Origin: DSAR01 sp034437315 | GTDB taxonomy: Bacteria > Chloroflexota > Anaerolineae > B4-G1 | NCBI GenBank assembly: GCA_034437315.1 | Contig: DAOTUC010000120.1 | Location: 1 to 15,377 of the forward strand | DNA: 15,377 nucleotides | Reading direction: 5' to 3' | Shown here: piece by piece, positions 1 through 7,474 of the stretch | Layout of the letters: the number at the start of each line of letters is the position of its first letter | Numbering within the stretch: the first letter of the stretch is position 1 | The notes under the pieces: model-generated | What the model saw: only the letters and a program-made list of their open reading frames with translations | What the model was told of the DNA's origin: nothing | Database searches by the model: none | Translations under genes and position numbers: made by a program

Positions 1-2
1 CG

Positions 3-1223
3 ATGAAAATCCTTTTCCTGACCCCACAGATACCCTATCCGCCCCGCCAGGGGGCCGCGCTGCGCAATTGGGGCCTCATCGCCGGGCTAGCCCGCCGACA
101 CGAGGTGTCCATCCTCTCCTTCGCCTCCGCGACAAAAACCGATCCGGCCGACGAAGGCGCGCGGAAAAAAAACGACGCTATCCTGCGCCAAACCTGCCAA
201 GTCGAGACGGCGCCGCTCCCGATACGTTCCCTCTCCGCGCGCCTGCACGCTATGCTGTTCACCCGCCAGCCGGATATGGCGCTGCGGCTGGCCTCCGAAG
301 CCTACGCCCTACGGTTGGCGGCATGGCTCGCGCGGGAATCATTCGACGTCGTCCAAATCGGCGGCATTGAGATGTCCCCCTATCTCGGTGTGCTAGAGGC
401 AGCCCACCCCCGACCACTCATCGTCTTCGACAACCTCAACTGCGAATATCTGTTGCAGAAACGGGCCTTTCTCACTGACCTGCGCGCACCCCGCCGCTGG
501 ATTGGCGCGGCCTATTCTTTCGTCCAGTGGCGGAGACTGCGCCGTTACGAAGCCCAGGTCTGCCGGCGCGCCGACCGGGTCGTGGCCGTCTCGGCGCAGG
601 ATGCGGCCATGCTGGAGGATCTGGTCCCCGGCCTGGCGCCGACGGTCGTGCCCAACGGCGTCAATAGCGCGGCCTACCCGGTCGCGACCGATCCGGTCGA
701 ACCGTTCACCCTGGTCTTCACCGGCGCGATGGACTTTCGCCCCAACGTGGACGCTGTGCTGTGGTTCACGCGCCACGTCCTGCCCCTGATCCAGGCGGTT
801 GCGCCGGAAACCCATCTCCTCGTCGTGGGGCAGCGACCGCACCGGCGCTTGGACCCCTTGCGGGCCAACTCGGCGGTGACGTTAACCGGCTGGGTGGCGG
901 AGACGCAGCCCTACATCGCCCGCGCGGCGGTCTACGTCGCGCCGCTGCGCATCGGCGGCGGCACGCGCCTCAAACTGCTGGAGGCGATGGCGATGGGCAA
1001 AGCGCTCGTCTCCACGCGCCTGGGAGCGGAGGGATACCCGGTGGAAGATGGGCGGGAACTGGTGTTGGCCGATTCGCCGGAGGCTTTCGGTGCCGCCGTC
1101 ATCGAACTGTTGCACGATCCCGAGCGGCGGGCTGCGCTGGGCCGAAGCGCCCGCGCCTTTGTGGAGGCACAATACGATTGGCGACACATCGTTCCTCGAT
1201 TGGAGGCGGTATACACGTCTTAA
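3..1223 (+). CDS. GT4-type glycosyltransferase (group 1 family)
   Basis: This is a cytoplasmic or membrane-associated sugar transferase of the GT-B fold, expected to move a nucleotide-activated sugar onto a glycan, lipid carrier or exopolysaccharide precursor. The 406-residue protein has the family's N-terminal beta strand followed by a glycine-rich acceptor-side loop (MKILFLTPQIPYPPRQG). The Rossmann-like donor domain begins near residue 235 (LVFTGAMDFRPN). The diagnostic donor-binding segment is GGGTRLKLLEAMAMGKALVS at 318-337, with the family's key glutamate at E327. The overall style resembles the PEP-CTERM/XrtA-associated glycosyltransferase subgroup, but no exosortase gene lies here, so that subtype is only a suggestion. 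The start is two bases from the window edge, so its ribosome binding site cannot be seen; the N-terminus looks natural. It converges on clpC. The sugar and acceptor cannot be deduced. Confidence 0.9.
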   Translation: MKILFLTPQIPYPPRQGAALRNWGLIAGLARRHEVSILSFASATKTDPADEGARKKNDAILRQTCQVETAPLPIRSLSARLHAMLFTRQPDMALRLASEAYALRLAAWLARESFDVVQIGGIEMSPYLGVLEAAHPRPLIVFDNLNCEYLLQKRAFLTDLRAPRRWIGAAYSFVQWRRLRRYEAQVCRRADRVVAVSAQDAAMLEDLVPGLAPTVVPNGVNSAAYPVATDPVEPFTLVFTGAMDFRPNVDAVLWFTRHVLPLIQAVAPETHLLVVGQRPHRRLDPLRANSAVTLTGWVAETQPYIARAAVYVAPLRIGGGTRLKLLEAMAMGKALVSTRLGAEGYPVEDGRELVLADSPEAFGAAVIELLHDPERRAALGRSARAFVEAQYDWRHIVPRLEAVYTS

Positions 1224-1243
1224 GAAAGGCTGGATGCGAAAGC

Positions 1244-1273
1244 AAAAAGCCCCTGGCGCGTTGCGCCAGGGGC
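1244..1273 (-). terminator. Rho-independent terminator of clpC
   Basis: The arms GCCCCTGGCGC (1249-1259) and GCGCCAGGGGC (1263-1273) form a perfect 11-bp stem with a 3-nt loop. Read on the minus strand, the stem is followed directly by five T residues (complement of 1244-1248), 30 bases past the clpC stop. There is an A-run but no T-run on the plus-strand exit, so it is a good terminator for clpC and at most a weak one for the converging glycosyltransferase gene. Confidence 0.88.
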
Positions 1274-1303
1274 AAAAATTGCAGAAAGTGAGTAAAAGTT
1301 ACG

Positions 1304-3847
1304 TCAGTTCAATACCAGATCCTCAACCAGCGCTTGATCCGGTCTTCTCTCCTTTCTCTCACCGTCGTCACCATCATCGTCATCATCGTCCAACTGAAGG
1401 GCGAACGCATCATCCGCCACATCGACCAGAATGGCATCCCCCAGGTCAAACGTCCCCGCTAGAATTGCATCGGAGAGGGCGTCCTCAATTTCATTCTGGA
1501 TGACCCGGCGCAACGGTCGAGCGCCGTACTCCTCGCTATATCCCTCATCTGCCAGGCGCTCCTTGGCCGGTTCCGTCATTTTCAGCGTCATCTCGTATTC
1601 CATCAACCGCGCGCGCACCTTGTCCAGTTCCAGTTCCACGATTTGGGCGATGTCCTCCCTACCGAGTGAGTGGAAGACGACGACGCTATCGACGCGATTG
1701 ATAAACTCCGGGCGGAAGGTCTGCTTCAACTGCTTCAACAACCTTTCCCGCATCTCCTCATAATCCCGCTCCCGTTGCGCTTCGTCCTCGGCATCTGAAG
1801 GCGGAGAGGAAAAGCCCAGGGAAGCGCCGCGCTTGATAGCGTCCGCGCCGATGTTCGAGGTCATGATGATCATCGTGTTGCGGAAATTGACCTTGCGCCC
1901 GCGGGCGTCGGACAGATTCCCCTCTTCCATAATCTGGAGCAGCATATTGAAGGCTTCGGGGTGCGCCTTCTCGATCTCGTCGAAGACGACGATGGAGAAT
2001 GGCCGGCGGCGGATCGCCTCGGTGAGCTGACCGGCGTCATCGTACCCGATATAGCCTGGAGGCGCGCCGACAAGCCGGGCGACAGAATGACGCTCCATAA
2101 ATTCCGACATATCCAACTGAATCAACGCATCTTCGCTGCCGAACATAAATTCAGCCAGCGCCTTGGTCAACTCTGTCTTGCCCACGCCGGTCGGTCCAAG
2201 GAAGATGAAGGAACCGATCGGGCGACGGGGATCCTTGAGGCCCGCCCTGGCCCGTCTGACCGCCTTGGCGATGGCGTCGATGGCCTGATCCTGCCCAACG
2301 ATGCGCCGGTGTAGCGCCTCTTCCATATCCAGCAACCGCGCTGATTCGTCGCTGTGAAGCTGCGTCAGCGGGATGCCCGTCCACATAGAGACCATCTCCG
2401 CTACGTCCTCGGGATCGACGACGGCGTTCCGGACTTTATTCTGAGCGGCCCGCAGGGATTCCAATTGTTCTTGCAAGCCTAACTCTCGGTCGCGCAACGC
2501 GGCGGCGTCTTCATACCGGTGATCGTCAATAGCTTGCGCCCTGGCCTTTTGAATCACCTTCAGTTTGGCGAATACCTCCCGCAGGCTCTGGGCCTGAGGG
2601 GTCTTGTACATCCGCACCCTGGAGGATGATTCATCAATGACGTCGATGGCCTTGTCTGGGAGATAACGATCGGAGATGTAGCGGGCCGAAAGCCGGGCGG
2701 CGGCCTCCAGCGCCTCATCGCTGATGTGGAGTTGGTGGTGTTCTTCGTACATCGGGCGGATGCCGTGGAGGATCTCGATCGTCTCGTCGACCGATGGTTC
2801 TTCCACCATAATGGGTTGAAAGCGGCGTTCGAGGGCCGCGTCCGACTCGATATGCTTGCGGTACTCGTCGACCGTCGTCGCGCCGATGCACTGCAACTTG
2901 CCCCGCGAGAGGGCCGGCTTGAGGATGTTGGCCGCGTCCACCGAGGAACCGGCCGAACCAGCCCCGACGATCATATGCACCTCGTCAATGAAGAGGATGC
3001 AATTGCTATCCTGCAATTCCTCGATAATCTTCTTGAGACGCTCCTCGAATTGCCCGCGATACATCGTCCCGGCGACCAGAGAACCGACGTCCAGTTGGAG
3101 CACCCGTTTGTTCAGCAGAGGATCGGGCGTCTCGCCGTTGACGATGCGTTGGGCCAACCCCTCGACGATGGCGGTCTTGCCCACGCCAGGTTCGCCGATG
3201 AGGGCCGGGTTGTTCTTCGTCCGGCGCGCCAAAATCTGGATGACCCGCTCAATCTCCCTTTGCCGGCCGATGACCGGATCCAGCTTGTTTTCATCGGCCA
3301 ACGTGGTCAAATCGATCGCCATCTGGTTCATCAGCGGGGTGTTGGATGAGCGGGTGGATTGCCTTGATCGCTGTTGAGTTTTACCGGCAAAAGCGGGCTG
3401 CTGTTTCATAATCCGATTGGTCGTGCGCCGGATCTGGCTGCCCGTGACGCCCAGTTGGGTGAGCACCTCCACCGCCGTCCCATCCCCCTGGCGCACCAAC
3501 CCCAACAGGATGTGCTGGGTGTCGATCTTGGGATTGCCTCGCCGGCGCGCCTCGTCCCCGGCCAGCTCCAACACCCGTTTGGTGCGCGGCGTGAGGTCTA
3601 AATCGGCGTCAAGCAACATCCGCCGGCGGCGCGCAGTGCTCAAGCGCTCGACCCAGTGTTGGACGTCGCCGGATTGTAACCCGAGTTCCCGCAGGACGCG
3701 GCTAGCCATACCGTCATCCTCTCGCAAAAGGCCTAACAAGAGGTGCTCGGTGCCGATTTGCGTGTGCTGCATACGTTTGGCCTCTTGTTGCGCTAACATC
3801 AACGCCCGTCGAGATGAGTTGGTAAAAAATTTCATCATTTTATCCAT
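1304..3847 (-). CDS. clpC: ATP-dependent Clp protease ATP-binding subunit ClpC
   Basis: ClpC is a Hsp100 AAA+ unfoldase that feeds substrates to the ClpP peptidase in the cytoplasm. All parts of the 847-residue protein are present. The double Clp_N substrate/adaptor domain covers about 5-145 (FTNSSRRAL, GTEHLLLGLL, DTQHILLGL). NBD1 has Walker A GEPGVGKT at 218-225 and Walker B ILFIDEVH near 284-291. The middle domain carries a UVR motif near 430-465, which separates ClpC from ClpB and ClpA. NBD2 has Walker A GPTGVGKT at 551-558 and Walker B VVFDEIEKAH near 620-629. The tail is very acidic, with six consecutive aspartates (820-825). Two in-frame ATGs (residues 1 and 4) are possible starts; an AGGG about 10 bases before the first is the only ribosome-binding-like element. 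The gene lies 63 bases after the S1 gene, probably on the same transcript. No ctsR, mcsA or mcsB is in view. Confidence 0.97.
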   Translation of the reverse strand: MDKMMKFFTNSSRRALMLAQQEAKRMQHTQIGTEHLLLGLLREDDGMASRVLRELGLQSGDVQHWVERLSTARRRRMLLDADLDLTPRTKRVLELAGDEARRRGNPKIDTQHILLGLVRQGDGTAVEVLTQLGVTGSQIRRTTNRIMKQQPAFAGKTQQRSRQSTRSSNTPLMNQMAIDLTTLADENKLDPVIGRQREIERVIQILARRTKNNPALIGEPGVGKTAIVEGLAQRIVNGETPDPLLNKRVLQLDVGSLVAGTMYRGQFEERLKKIIEELQDSNCILFIDEVHMIVGAGSAGSSVDAANILKPALSRGKLQCIGATTVDEYRKHIESDAALERRFQPIMVEEPSVDETIEILHGIRPMYEEHHQLHISDEALEAAARLSARYISDRYLPDKAIDVIDESSSRVRMYKTPQAQSLREVFAKLKVIQKARAQAIDDHRYEDAAALRDRELGLQEQLESLRAAQNKVRNAVVDPEDVAEMVSMWTGIPLTQLHSDESARLLDMEEALHRRIVGQDQAIDAIAKAVRRARAGLKDPRRPIGSFIFLGPTGVGKTELTKALAEFMFGSEDALIQLDMSEFMERHSVARLVGAPPGYIGYDDAGQLTEAIRRRPFSIVVFDEIEKAHPEAFNMLLQIMEEGNLSDARGRKVNFRNTMIIMTSNIGADAIKRGASLGFSSPPSDAEDEAQRERDYEEMRERLLKQLKQTFRPEFINRVDSVVVFHSLGREDIAQIVELELDKVRARLMEYEMTLKMTEPAKERLADEGYSEEYGARPLRRVIQNEIEDALSDAILAGTFDLGDAILVDVADDAFALQLDDDDDDGDDGERKERRPDQALVEDLVLN

Positions 3848-3910
3848 AGCATCACCCTAGAATATCCCCTCGGAGAGTGCCATGTTACGACGAGAGAGCA
3901 CGCCGAGAAA

Positions 3911-5200
3911 TCACGCTGAGAGATTCTTTTGATCAAACTGTTCCTGTCCTTCAGCCAATTGGCTATCCGATAACGCCGCCGATAACGCGCTGGCAGGTTC
4001 CATCTGTTGACTTTCCACGACGGCCTCCCAATCTTGATCGAGATAAGCGCCTTGATCAACCTGCTTGAGGCTCAACGCCATGCGGTGGCGATCCTCGTCT
4101 ATGCCGATCACGCGCAACACGACCACTTGATCCGGCTGAACTACGTCACGCGGATGGCCCACTTGCCCTTCGTCCAGTTCGGAGATATGAATTAAACCCT
4201 CAATCGCCTCGTCGTCGACGATGCTGGCGAATGCGCCCCACTTGGTCAACCGTGTGATGACCCCCTCGACCAGTTGCCCCTCCTGGTAGCGCTCTTCCAC
4301 CGAGTCCCAGGGGTCCTGCTGCAATCGCTTCAAACTCAGCGCGATCCGTTCCCGTTCCAGGTCCACGCTGAGCACGTAGACCTCAACTTCCTGGCCGACT
4401 TCCACGACCTCGCGGGGATTATCGACCCGTCTCCAGGAAAGTTCGGATAGATGAATCAACCCATCTATGCCGCCCAGGTCGACGAAGGCGCCGAATTTAA
4501 CCAGATTGACCACGCGCCCCTTCTTGACCTGACCCTCTTCGAGATCCTGGAGCAATTTCTCGCGCTGGTTCTTGCGCCAATCGCGCAAAGCGGCCCGCTC
4601 AGAAAGGATCAGGCGATTGCGTTGGCGGTCGACCTCAATGACTTTGAGTTTGAGCATCTCGCCTATGAGAGGGGACCAACGATTCTCCTCCCCGGATCCG
4701 GATGAGCTTTGTCGAACAGATCGAGCGGCGTCCAGTTGCGAGCCCGGCACAAACCCGCGCAACTTCCCGATGTGGACGAGCACGCCGCCCTTGTTGCACC
4801 CAGTCACCTGGCTCTCGACGATCTTCTGCGTCTTGAGCAGTCGTTTCATCTTGCGCCACTCCTGGGCGATCTGTGCGCGAGAGAGGGACAGTAGGATATT
4901 CCCGTTGGCGTCCTCTGGATTGACGACGAAGACCATCACTTCCTCGCCCTCTCGCACCATCTCTAATTCTTCTTCTGATAATCGTTCTAGATCGTGGTCC
5001 GGCACGATCCCCTCACACTTGGCTCCGACGTCCACGATGACCTCGTGATTATTTGCATGGACCACGACACCTGAGACGATCTCTCCGCGCCTCAAACGTT
5101 CGCAGGACAGATAGTCTTCGAGCATCTGCGCCATCAAATTGGCTTGATCGCTGTCTTCGGCCCCGTTCTCTTCACCGGGTATAAATCGTTCTGCTGGCAT
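3911..5200 (-). CDS. S1 RNA-binding domain protein (ribosomal protein S1-like)
   Basis: This 429-residue protein carries four S1 (OB-fold) RNA-binding domains, at about 36-108, 124-203, 222-292 and 308-379. The third is the most canonical (GRVVNLVKFGAFVDLGGIDG, then LIHLSELSW). The second is divergent, with the FVPGSQL signature and a serine-rich insert near 161-173. The architecture is close to the four-domain S1 proteins of Gram-positive bacteria and Chloroflexota, which help load mRNA on the 30S subunit or act as general RNA-binding proteins. E. coli S1 has six domains. The acidic N-terminal tail and Gln/Glu-rich C-terminal tail (from about 393) look disordered. The ATG at 5200 is preceded by GGAGAG with a 7-base spacer and a consensus promoter. 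Because domain number and order differ from the Proteobacterial protein, rpsA is plausible but not asserted. clpC follows on the same strand. Confidence 0.93.
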   Translation of the reverse strand: MPAERFIPGEENGAEDSDQANLMAQMLEDYLSCERLRRGEIVSGVVVHANNHEVIVDVGAKCEGIVPDHDLERLSEEELEMVREGEEVMVFVVNPEDANGNILLSLSRAQIAQEWRKMKRLLKTQKIVESQVTGCNKGGVLVHIGKLRGFVPGSQLDAARSVRQSSSGSGEENRWSPLIGEMLKLKVIEVDRQRNRLILSERAALRDWRKNQREKLLQDLEEGQVKKGRVVNLVKFGAFVDLGGIDGLIHLSELSWRRVDNPREVVEVGQEVEVYVLSVDLERERIALSLKRLQQDPWDSVEERYQEGQLVEGVITRLTKWGAFASIVDDEAIEGLIHISELDEGQVGHPRDVVQPDQVVVLRVIGIDEDRHRMALSLKQVDQGAYLDQDWEAVVESQQMEPASALSAALSDSQLAEGQEQFDQKNLSA

Positions 5201-5207
5201 CTATACA

Positions 5208-5213
5208 CTCTCC
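5208..5213 (-). promoter_or_regulatory. Ribosome binding site of the S1 gene
   Basis: On the minus strand this reads GGAGAG, 7 bases before the ATG at 5200, and supports that start. Confidence 0.75.
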
Positions 5214-5232
5214 ATATTAAAGTATTACTGCA

Positions 5233-5260
5233 ATTATAGGCTTTTTAGCGTAAATCGCAA
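5233..5260 (-). promoter_or_regulatory. Sigma-70-type promoter for the S1 gene and probably clpC
   Basis: On the minus strand the -35 is TTGCGA (complement of 5255-5260) and the -10 is a perfect TATAAT (complement of 5233-5238), 16 bases apart. Transcription would begin near 5226, giving a leader of about 25 bases. No comparable promoter was found in the 63-base gap before clpC, which favours co-transcription. Confidence 0.72.
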
Positions 5261-5283
5261 GCGCGCATAAGCGCACGTCAACG

Positions 5284-5302
5284 CACGCGCATTCAGCGCG
5301 TG
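5284..5302. repeat. Short GC-rich hairpin
   Basis: CACGCGC (5284-5290) and GCGCGTG (5296-5302) are perfect 7-bp arms around a 5-base loop, inside a stretch rich in GCGC steps (about 5255-5303). It lies between the S1 promoter and the hairpin at 5316-5342. Neither exit has a T-run, so on its own it is not a convincing terminator. Confidence 0.5.
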
Positions 5303-5315
5303 AAATGAGCACACA

Positions 5316-5347
5316 GGGGCTTTCCTGGCTCAGGAAAGCCCCCTTTT
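5316..5347 (+). terminator. Strong hairpin with T-run on the plus strand, between two minus-strand genes
   Basis: GGGGCTTTCCTG (5316-5327) and CAGGAAAGCCCC (5331-5342) form a perfect 12-bp stem with a 3-base loop. On the plus strand it is followed by C and TTTT (5344-5347), a classic intrinsic terminator. The flanking genes (S1 and DUF4349) are both on the minus strand, where the exit reads TGTGTGC and lacks a T-run. It may still end the DUF4349 transcript, or it may block plus-strand antisense transcription entering the S1 promoter. The structure is certain; the role is not. Confidence 0.7.
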
Positions 5348-5384
5348 AGTGATACAGATGTAATTTGAGAAGTGGTTTTTACTT

Positions 5385-6293
5385 CTATTCATCTTTCTTG
5401 CGAGCGCGTCGTCTCCGAAGTATGGCGCGTATGACGTAGATCATGCCGGCGACGGGCGCGGCAATGATGAGTAAAACGGGGAAAATCAGGAGGACGATCA
5501 CGATGAGCGCGTCAATGAAAAATTGAAGTACGCTGATGAGCGCTTCGATAGCCTGGCGCGCCGTGCCGCCCGGACGCCATCCCTTCACATGGATGGGTTG
5601 AGCCAGTGCGTCGGGCGTGATGGTCAAGTTGACGGTCGCCATCGCCGCCGATTGTTCCAGATATTGCATCCGCCCCTTGACGCGCTCAATATCGGCCTGT
5701 ATTCCCTGCAACTTGTCGTAGACGGCCAAGGCGGCCTCCGTATCCTCCGCATCTTCCAGAAATTCCAACAGACGGGCCTCAGTCGCCTCCAGATAACGCA
5801 ATCGAGATTTGAGATCGACGTATTCCTCGGTTACATCCTGCCCGGAAACGCTCTCCCGTTGCACCTCGGTCGCGATCTCCCGAATCTGCTCCAGGGTCTC
5901 GTCCAGTTTCTCGGCCGGAATGCGCAGCGTGACCGACGCTCGCTTGTTTTCCTGGTATTTGTAGACGCTCGATTCGACGATGTAACCGCCGGCTTCGTCA
6001 ACGATCCCGTTGAGGGTCTCAATGGCGGCCTCGGTGTCTTTCACGGTGACTTCCAGCGAGGCATTGCGGATGATGAGCCGTTCAATATTGGCGGCGCTGG
6101 CGGCCTCGGCGGCCCCAGAGACCGGTTGCGATGGCGCGCTGAACGCTTCCGCTTCCTCCGCCATTTCGACGGGCGCCTCGACTTCCATCGTCCTCACGAC
6201 GTCACTGCTTGAGGCCCGGCAGCCATAGCCCAGAAACGAAACGAGCAAAACGATCGTAGAGAGTATGAGGCTAAATCTAATTTTTCTGTTCAT
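5385..6293 (-). CDS. DUF4349-family putative lipoprotein
   Basis: This 302-residue envelope protein matches the DUF4349 pattern. The N-terminus has a signal peptide (basic MNRKIR, then a hydrophobic core at 7-22) ending in Cys25, likely lipidated although the lipobox (LGYGC) is imperfect. A low-complexity Glu/Ala/Ser linker runs to about 68. The conserved alpha/beta domain follows (LIIRNASLEVTVKDTEAAI, later GGYIVESS near 102-109 and RIPAEKLDETLEQI). A probable coiled coil occupies about 157-218. One hydrophobic segment (about 252-290) and a strongly basic tail (RAILRRRRARKK) end the protein. It would sit outside the cell, held by the lipid and the C-terminal helix, with the basic tail inside. 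The family's function is unknown. The ATG start is supported by AGGAGA. Two overlapping hairpins lie just before that site. Confidence 0.9.
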   Translation of the reverse strand: MNRKIRFSLILSTIVLLVSFLGYGCRASSSDVVRTMEVEAPVEMAEEAEAFSAPSQPVSGAAEAASAANIERLIIRNASLEVTVKDTEAAIETLNGIVDEAGGYIVESSVYKYQENKRASVTLRIPAEKLDETLEQIREIATEVQRESVSGQDVTEEYVDLKSRLRYLEATEARLLEFLEDAEDTEAALAVYDKLQGIQADIERVKGRMQYLEQSAAMATVNLTITPDALAQPIHVKGWRPGGTARQAIEALISVLQFFIDALIVIVLLIFPVLLIIAAPVAGMIYVIRAILRRRRARKKDE

Positions 6294-6298
6294 CTTCT

Positions 6299-6304
6299 TC
6301 TCCT
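6299..6304 (-). promoter_or_regulatory. Ribosome binding site of the DUF4349 gene
   Basis: On the minus strand this reads AGGAGA, 5 bases before the ATG at 6293. Its first bases overlap the end of a possible hairpin (6303-6315). Confidence 0.8.
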
Positions 6305-6335
6305 AACTTGGTTAGACGCTAACCTGGCGAAGCCA
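6303..6335 (-). promoter_or_regulatory. Overlapping alternative hairpins in the DUF4349 leader
   Basis: In the mRNA sense the leader reads TGGC-TTC-GCCA, then GGTTAG-CGT-CTAACC, then CAA-GTTAG running into the ribosome binding site. The central CTAAC (complement of 6311-6315) can pair upstream with GTTAG (6-bp stem, 6310-6324) or downstream with GTTAG (5-bp stem, 6303-6315) next to AGGAGA. The two pairings exclude each other. The repeats are visible in the sequence; a regulatory effect is inferred. Confidence 0.4.
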
Positions 6336-6351
6336 GAGCTAAAAGGAGCTA

Positions 6352-6375
6352 TTGACCACCAAATTCTTGACCACC
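6352..6375. repeat. Direct repeat TTGACCACC x2
   Basis: TTGACCACC occurs at 6352-6360 and 6367-6375, a 15-bp period, upstream of the DUF4349 gene. On the minus strand it reads GGTGGTCAA twice. It could be a protein-binding site. The spacing differs from the 10-bp period of CtsR sites despite the shared GGTCAA. Confidence 0.35.
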
Positions 6376-6469
6376 GCACAAGGATTCTGTTGGTTAGGCC
6401 TTGTCACGAACACAACCATTAACATAGCCATTTCTCTCTAGACGTGATAGCGTGCGCAAAAGTTCCCCT

Positions 6470-7198
6470 CTATCGTCCCATCTCCAGCCGGTTGATGAGG
6501 CGATGGGGCAAGCCGCGAGCCCGCATACGTTCTTGTGTGATCTCTATCGGATAGGTCACCCGGCGGTGATCCCACGTCATGTCTTCCAAATCAAGTATCG
6601 CATAGCTGGCCCGAGGGTCGCCGTCGCGGGGCTGCCCCACACTCCCCGGGTTGATGATCGCCCTTGAATCGCCAATTGGGCGCGGCTCGGAGAAAGGGGG
6701 CACCGATGTCTTGCAACGCTGAGGGCTCTCGTCCAGCTCGAAAATGATAGGCACGTGGGTATGACCGACCAGGCAAATCGTCGTGGAAAAGTGCGAAAAA
6801 TTCAGGTGAGCTATAGCGGCATCCAGCACGTATTCCCATACCGATTCTCGCGGGCTGGCGTGGGCCATATAAATGCCATCCTCCTCTCGATGGGTGGGAA
6901 GACGTTGCAAATACTCCCGCGATCCGGGCGAAAGTTCAGTCCGCGTCCATAAATTTGCGTCCCGCGCGTCAGTGTTGAAGCTGCGTAGATCAAGTTTGCC
7001 CAGGGCCGCCCAGTCGTGATTGCCTGCCAGGCTGATGTGATCAAATTCTTGTATCCGTTCGACGCATTCATTTGGATTGGGACCATAGCCGACCAGGTCA
7101 CCCAGACACCAGATCTTGTCAAAATCCGATGCATCCGCCAAGACCGCTTCCAGAGCGACGAGATTGGCGTGAACGTCCGAGATGATTAAGTAGCGCAA
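6470..7198 (-). CDS. Calcineurin-like metallophosphoesterase (YfcE/MJ0936-like)
   Basis: This 242-residue cytoplasmic phosphoesterase belongs to the calcineurin-like (Metallophos_2) superfamily. The full set of dinuclear metal ligands is visible: D8 and H10 (SDVHANL), D34 (GDLVGYGPNP), N60 and H61 (GNHD), H113 (AHASP), and H146 and H148 (GHTHVP). INPGSVGQPRDGDPRASYA near 182-200 is also typical of this subgroup, in which a Ser-Val-Gly turn closes the active site. Members hydrolyse phosphodiesters or phosphomonoesters, and some act as protein phosphatases; the substrate here is unknown. The start is a TTG at 7196-7198, chosen because the core begins immediately (MRYLIISDVH) and GGAG lies 8 bases upstream. 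It is transcribed divergently from tsaE. The 176-base gap to the DUF4349 gene makes an operon with it uncertain. Confidence 0.93.
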   Translation of the reverse strand: MRYLIISDVHANLVALEAVLADASDFDKIWCLGDLVGYGPNPNECVERIQEFDHISLAGNHDWAALGKLDLRSFNTDARDANLWTRTELSPGSREYLQRLPTHREEDGIYMAHASPRESVWEYVLDAAIAHLNFSHFSTTICLVGHTHVPIIFELDESPQRCKTSVPPFSEPRPIGDSRAIINPGSVGQPRDGDPRASYAILDLEDMTWDHRRVTYPIEITQERMRARGLPHRLINRLEMGR

Positions 7199-7266
7199 AG
7201 TGATTACTCCATTTTGGTGTCATAAGTTTGCAGTTCAAATGCGTGATCGCCAAAACTTCAAGGTGT

Positions 7267-7272
7267 ATTATA
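7267..7272 (-). promoter_or_regulatory. Candidate -10 box for the phosphoesterase gene
   Basis: A perfect TATAAT on the minus strand would start transcription near 7260 and leave a leader of about 60 bases before the TTG start. The hexamer 17 bases upstream (CTGGTA) is a poor -35, so this may be a weak or activator-dependent promoter. Confidence 0.45.
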
Positions 7273-7378
7273 TACGGATTTCTCTCTTTTACCAGTTTTG
7301 TCATAAGTGAGTATCTTCTCAAAAAGTCGGGGGCATCATAGAGCCGGGCGAGCGTAATGTGTCCGCAGCATCCTACTG

Positions 7379-7408
7379 GCATCTAGGCCGTCAAGATGAC
7401 GCGGATGC
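7379..7408. repeat. Two-part hairpin in the intergenic region
   Basis: The outer arms GCATC (7379-7383) and GATGC (7404-7408) enclose inner arms CGTCA (7389-7393) and TGACG (7397-7401) around an AGA loop. A further complementary pair, GTAATG (7354-7359) and CATTAC (7420-7425), surrounds it. This may be a structured leader or repeat; no known RNA family was recognised. Confidence 0.35.
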
Positions 7409-7459
7409 ACCGCCCGCTCCATTACCTTGCCCCAGTTGATTGAGAAGACGCCGAAGCGA

Positions 7460-7474
7460 CAGGTTACAAACCTG
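7460..7474. repeat. Palindrome CAGGTT-ACA-AACCTG
   Basis: A perfect 6-bp inverted repeat surrounds a 3-base centre, about 55 bases upstream of the tsaE promoter. It could be an operator half-site pair or a copy of a dispersed palindromic repeat; one window cannot distinguish these. Confidence 0.45.

Noticed and set aside
1348..1400. Histidine-rich stretch (HRRHHHRHHRP) in a plus-strand frame
   Set aside because: It is the complement of the aspartate codons in the ClpC tail, not a metal-binding protein.
2726..3377. Long plus-strand frames of 207 and 173 residues
   Set aside because: They lie fully antisense to clpC's AAA+ core, show only complementary-strand composition and no domain, and have no promoter.
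5523..6212. 229-residue plus-strand frame
   Set aside because: Antisense to the DUF4349 gene, which has a signal peptide, conserved domain and ribosome binding site; the antisense product shows no recognisable fold.
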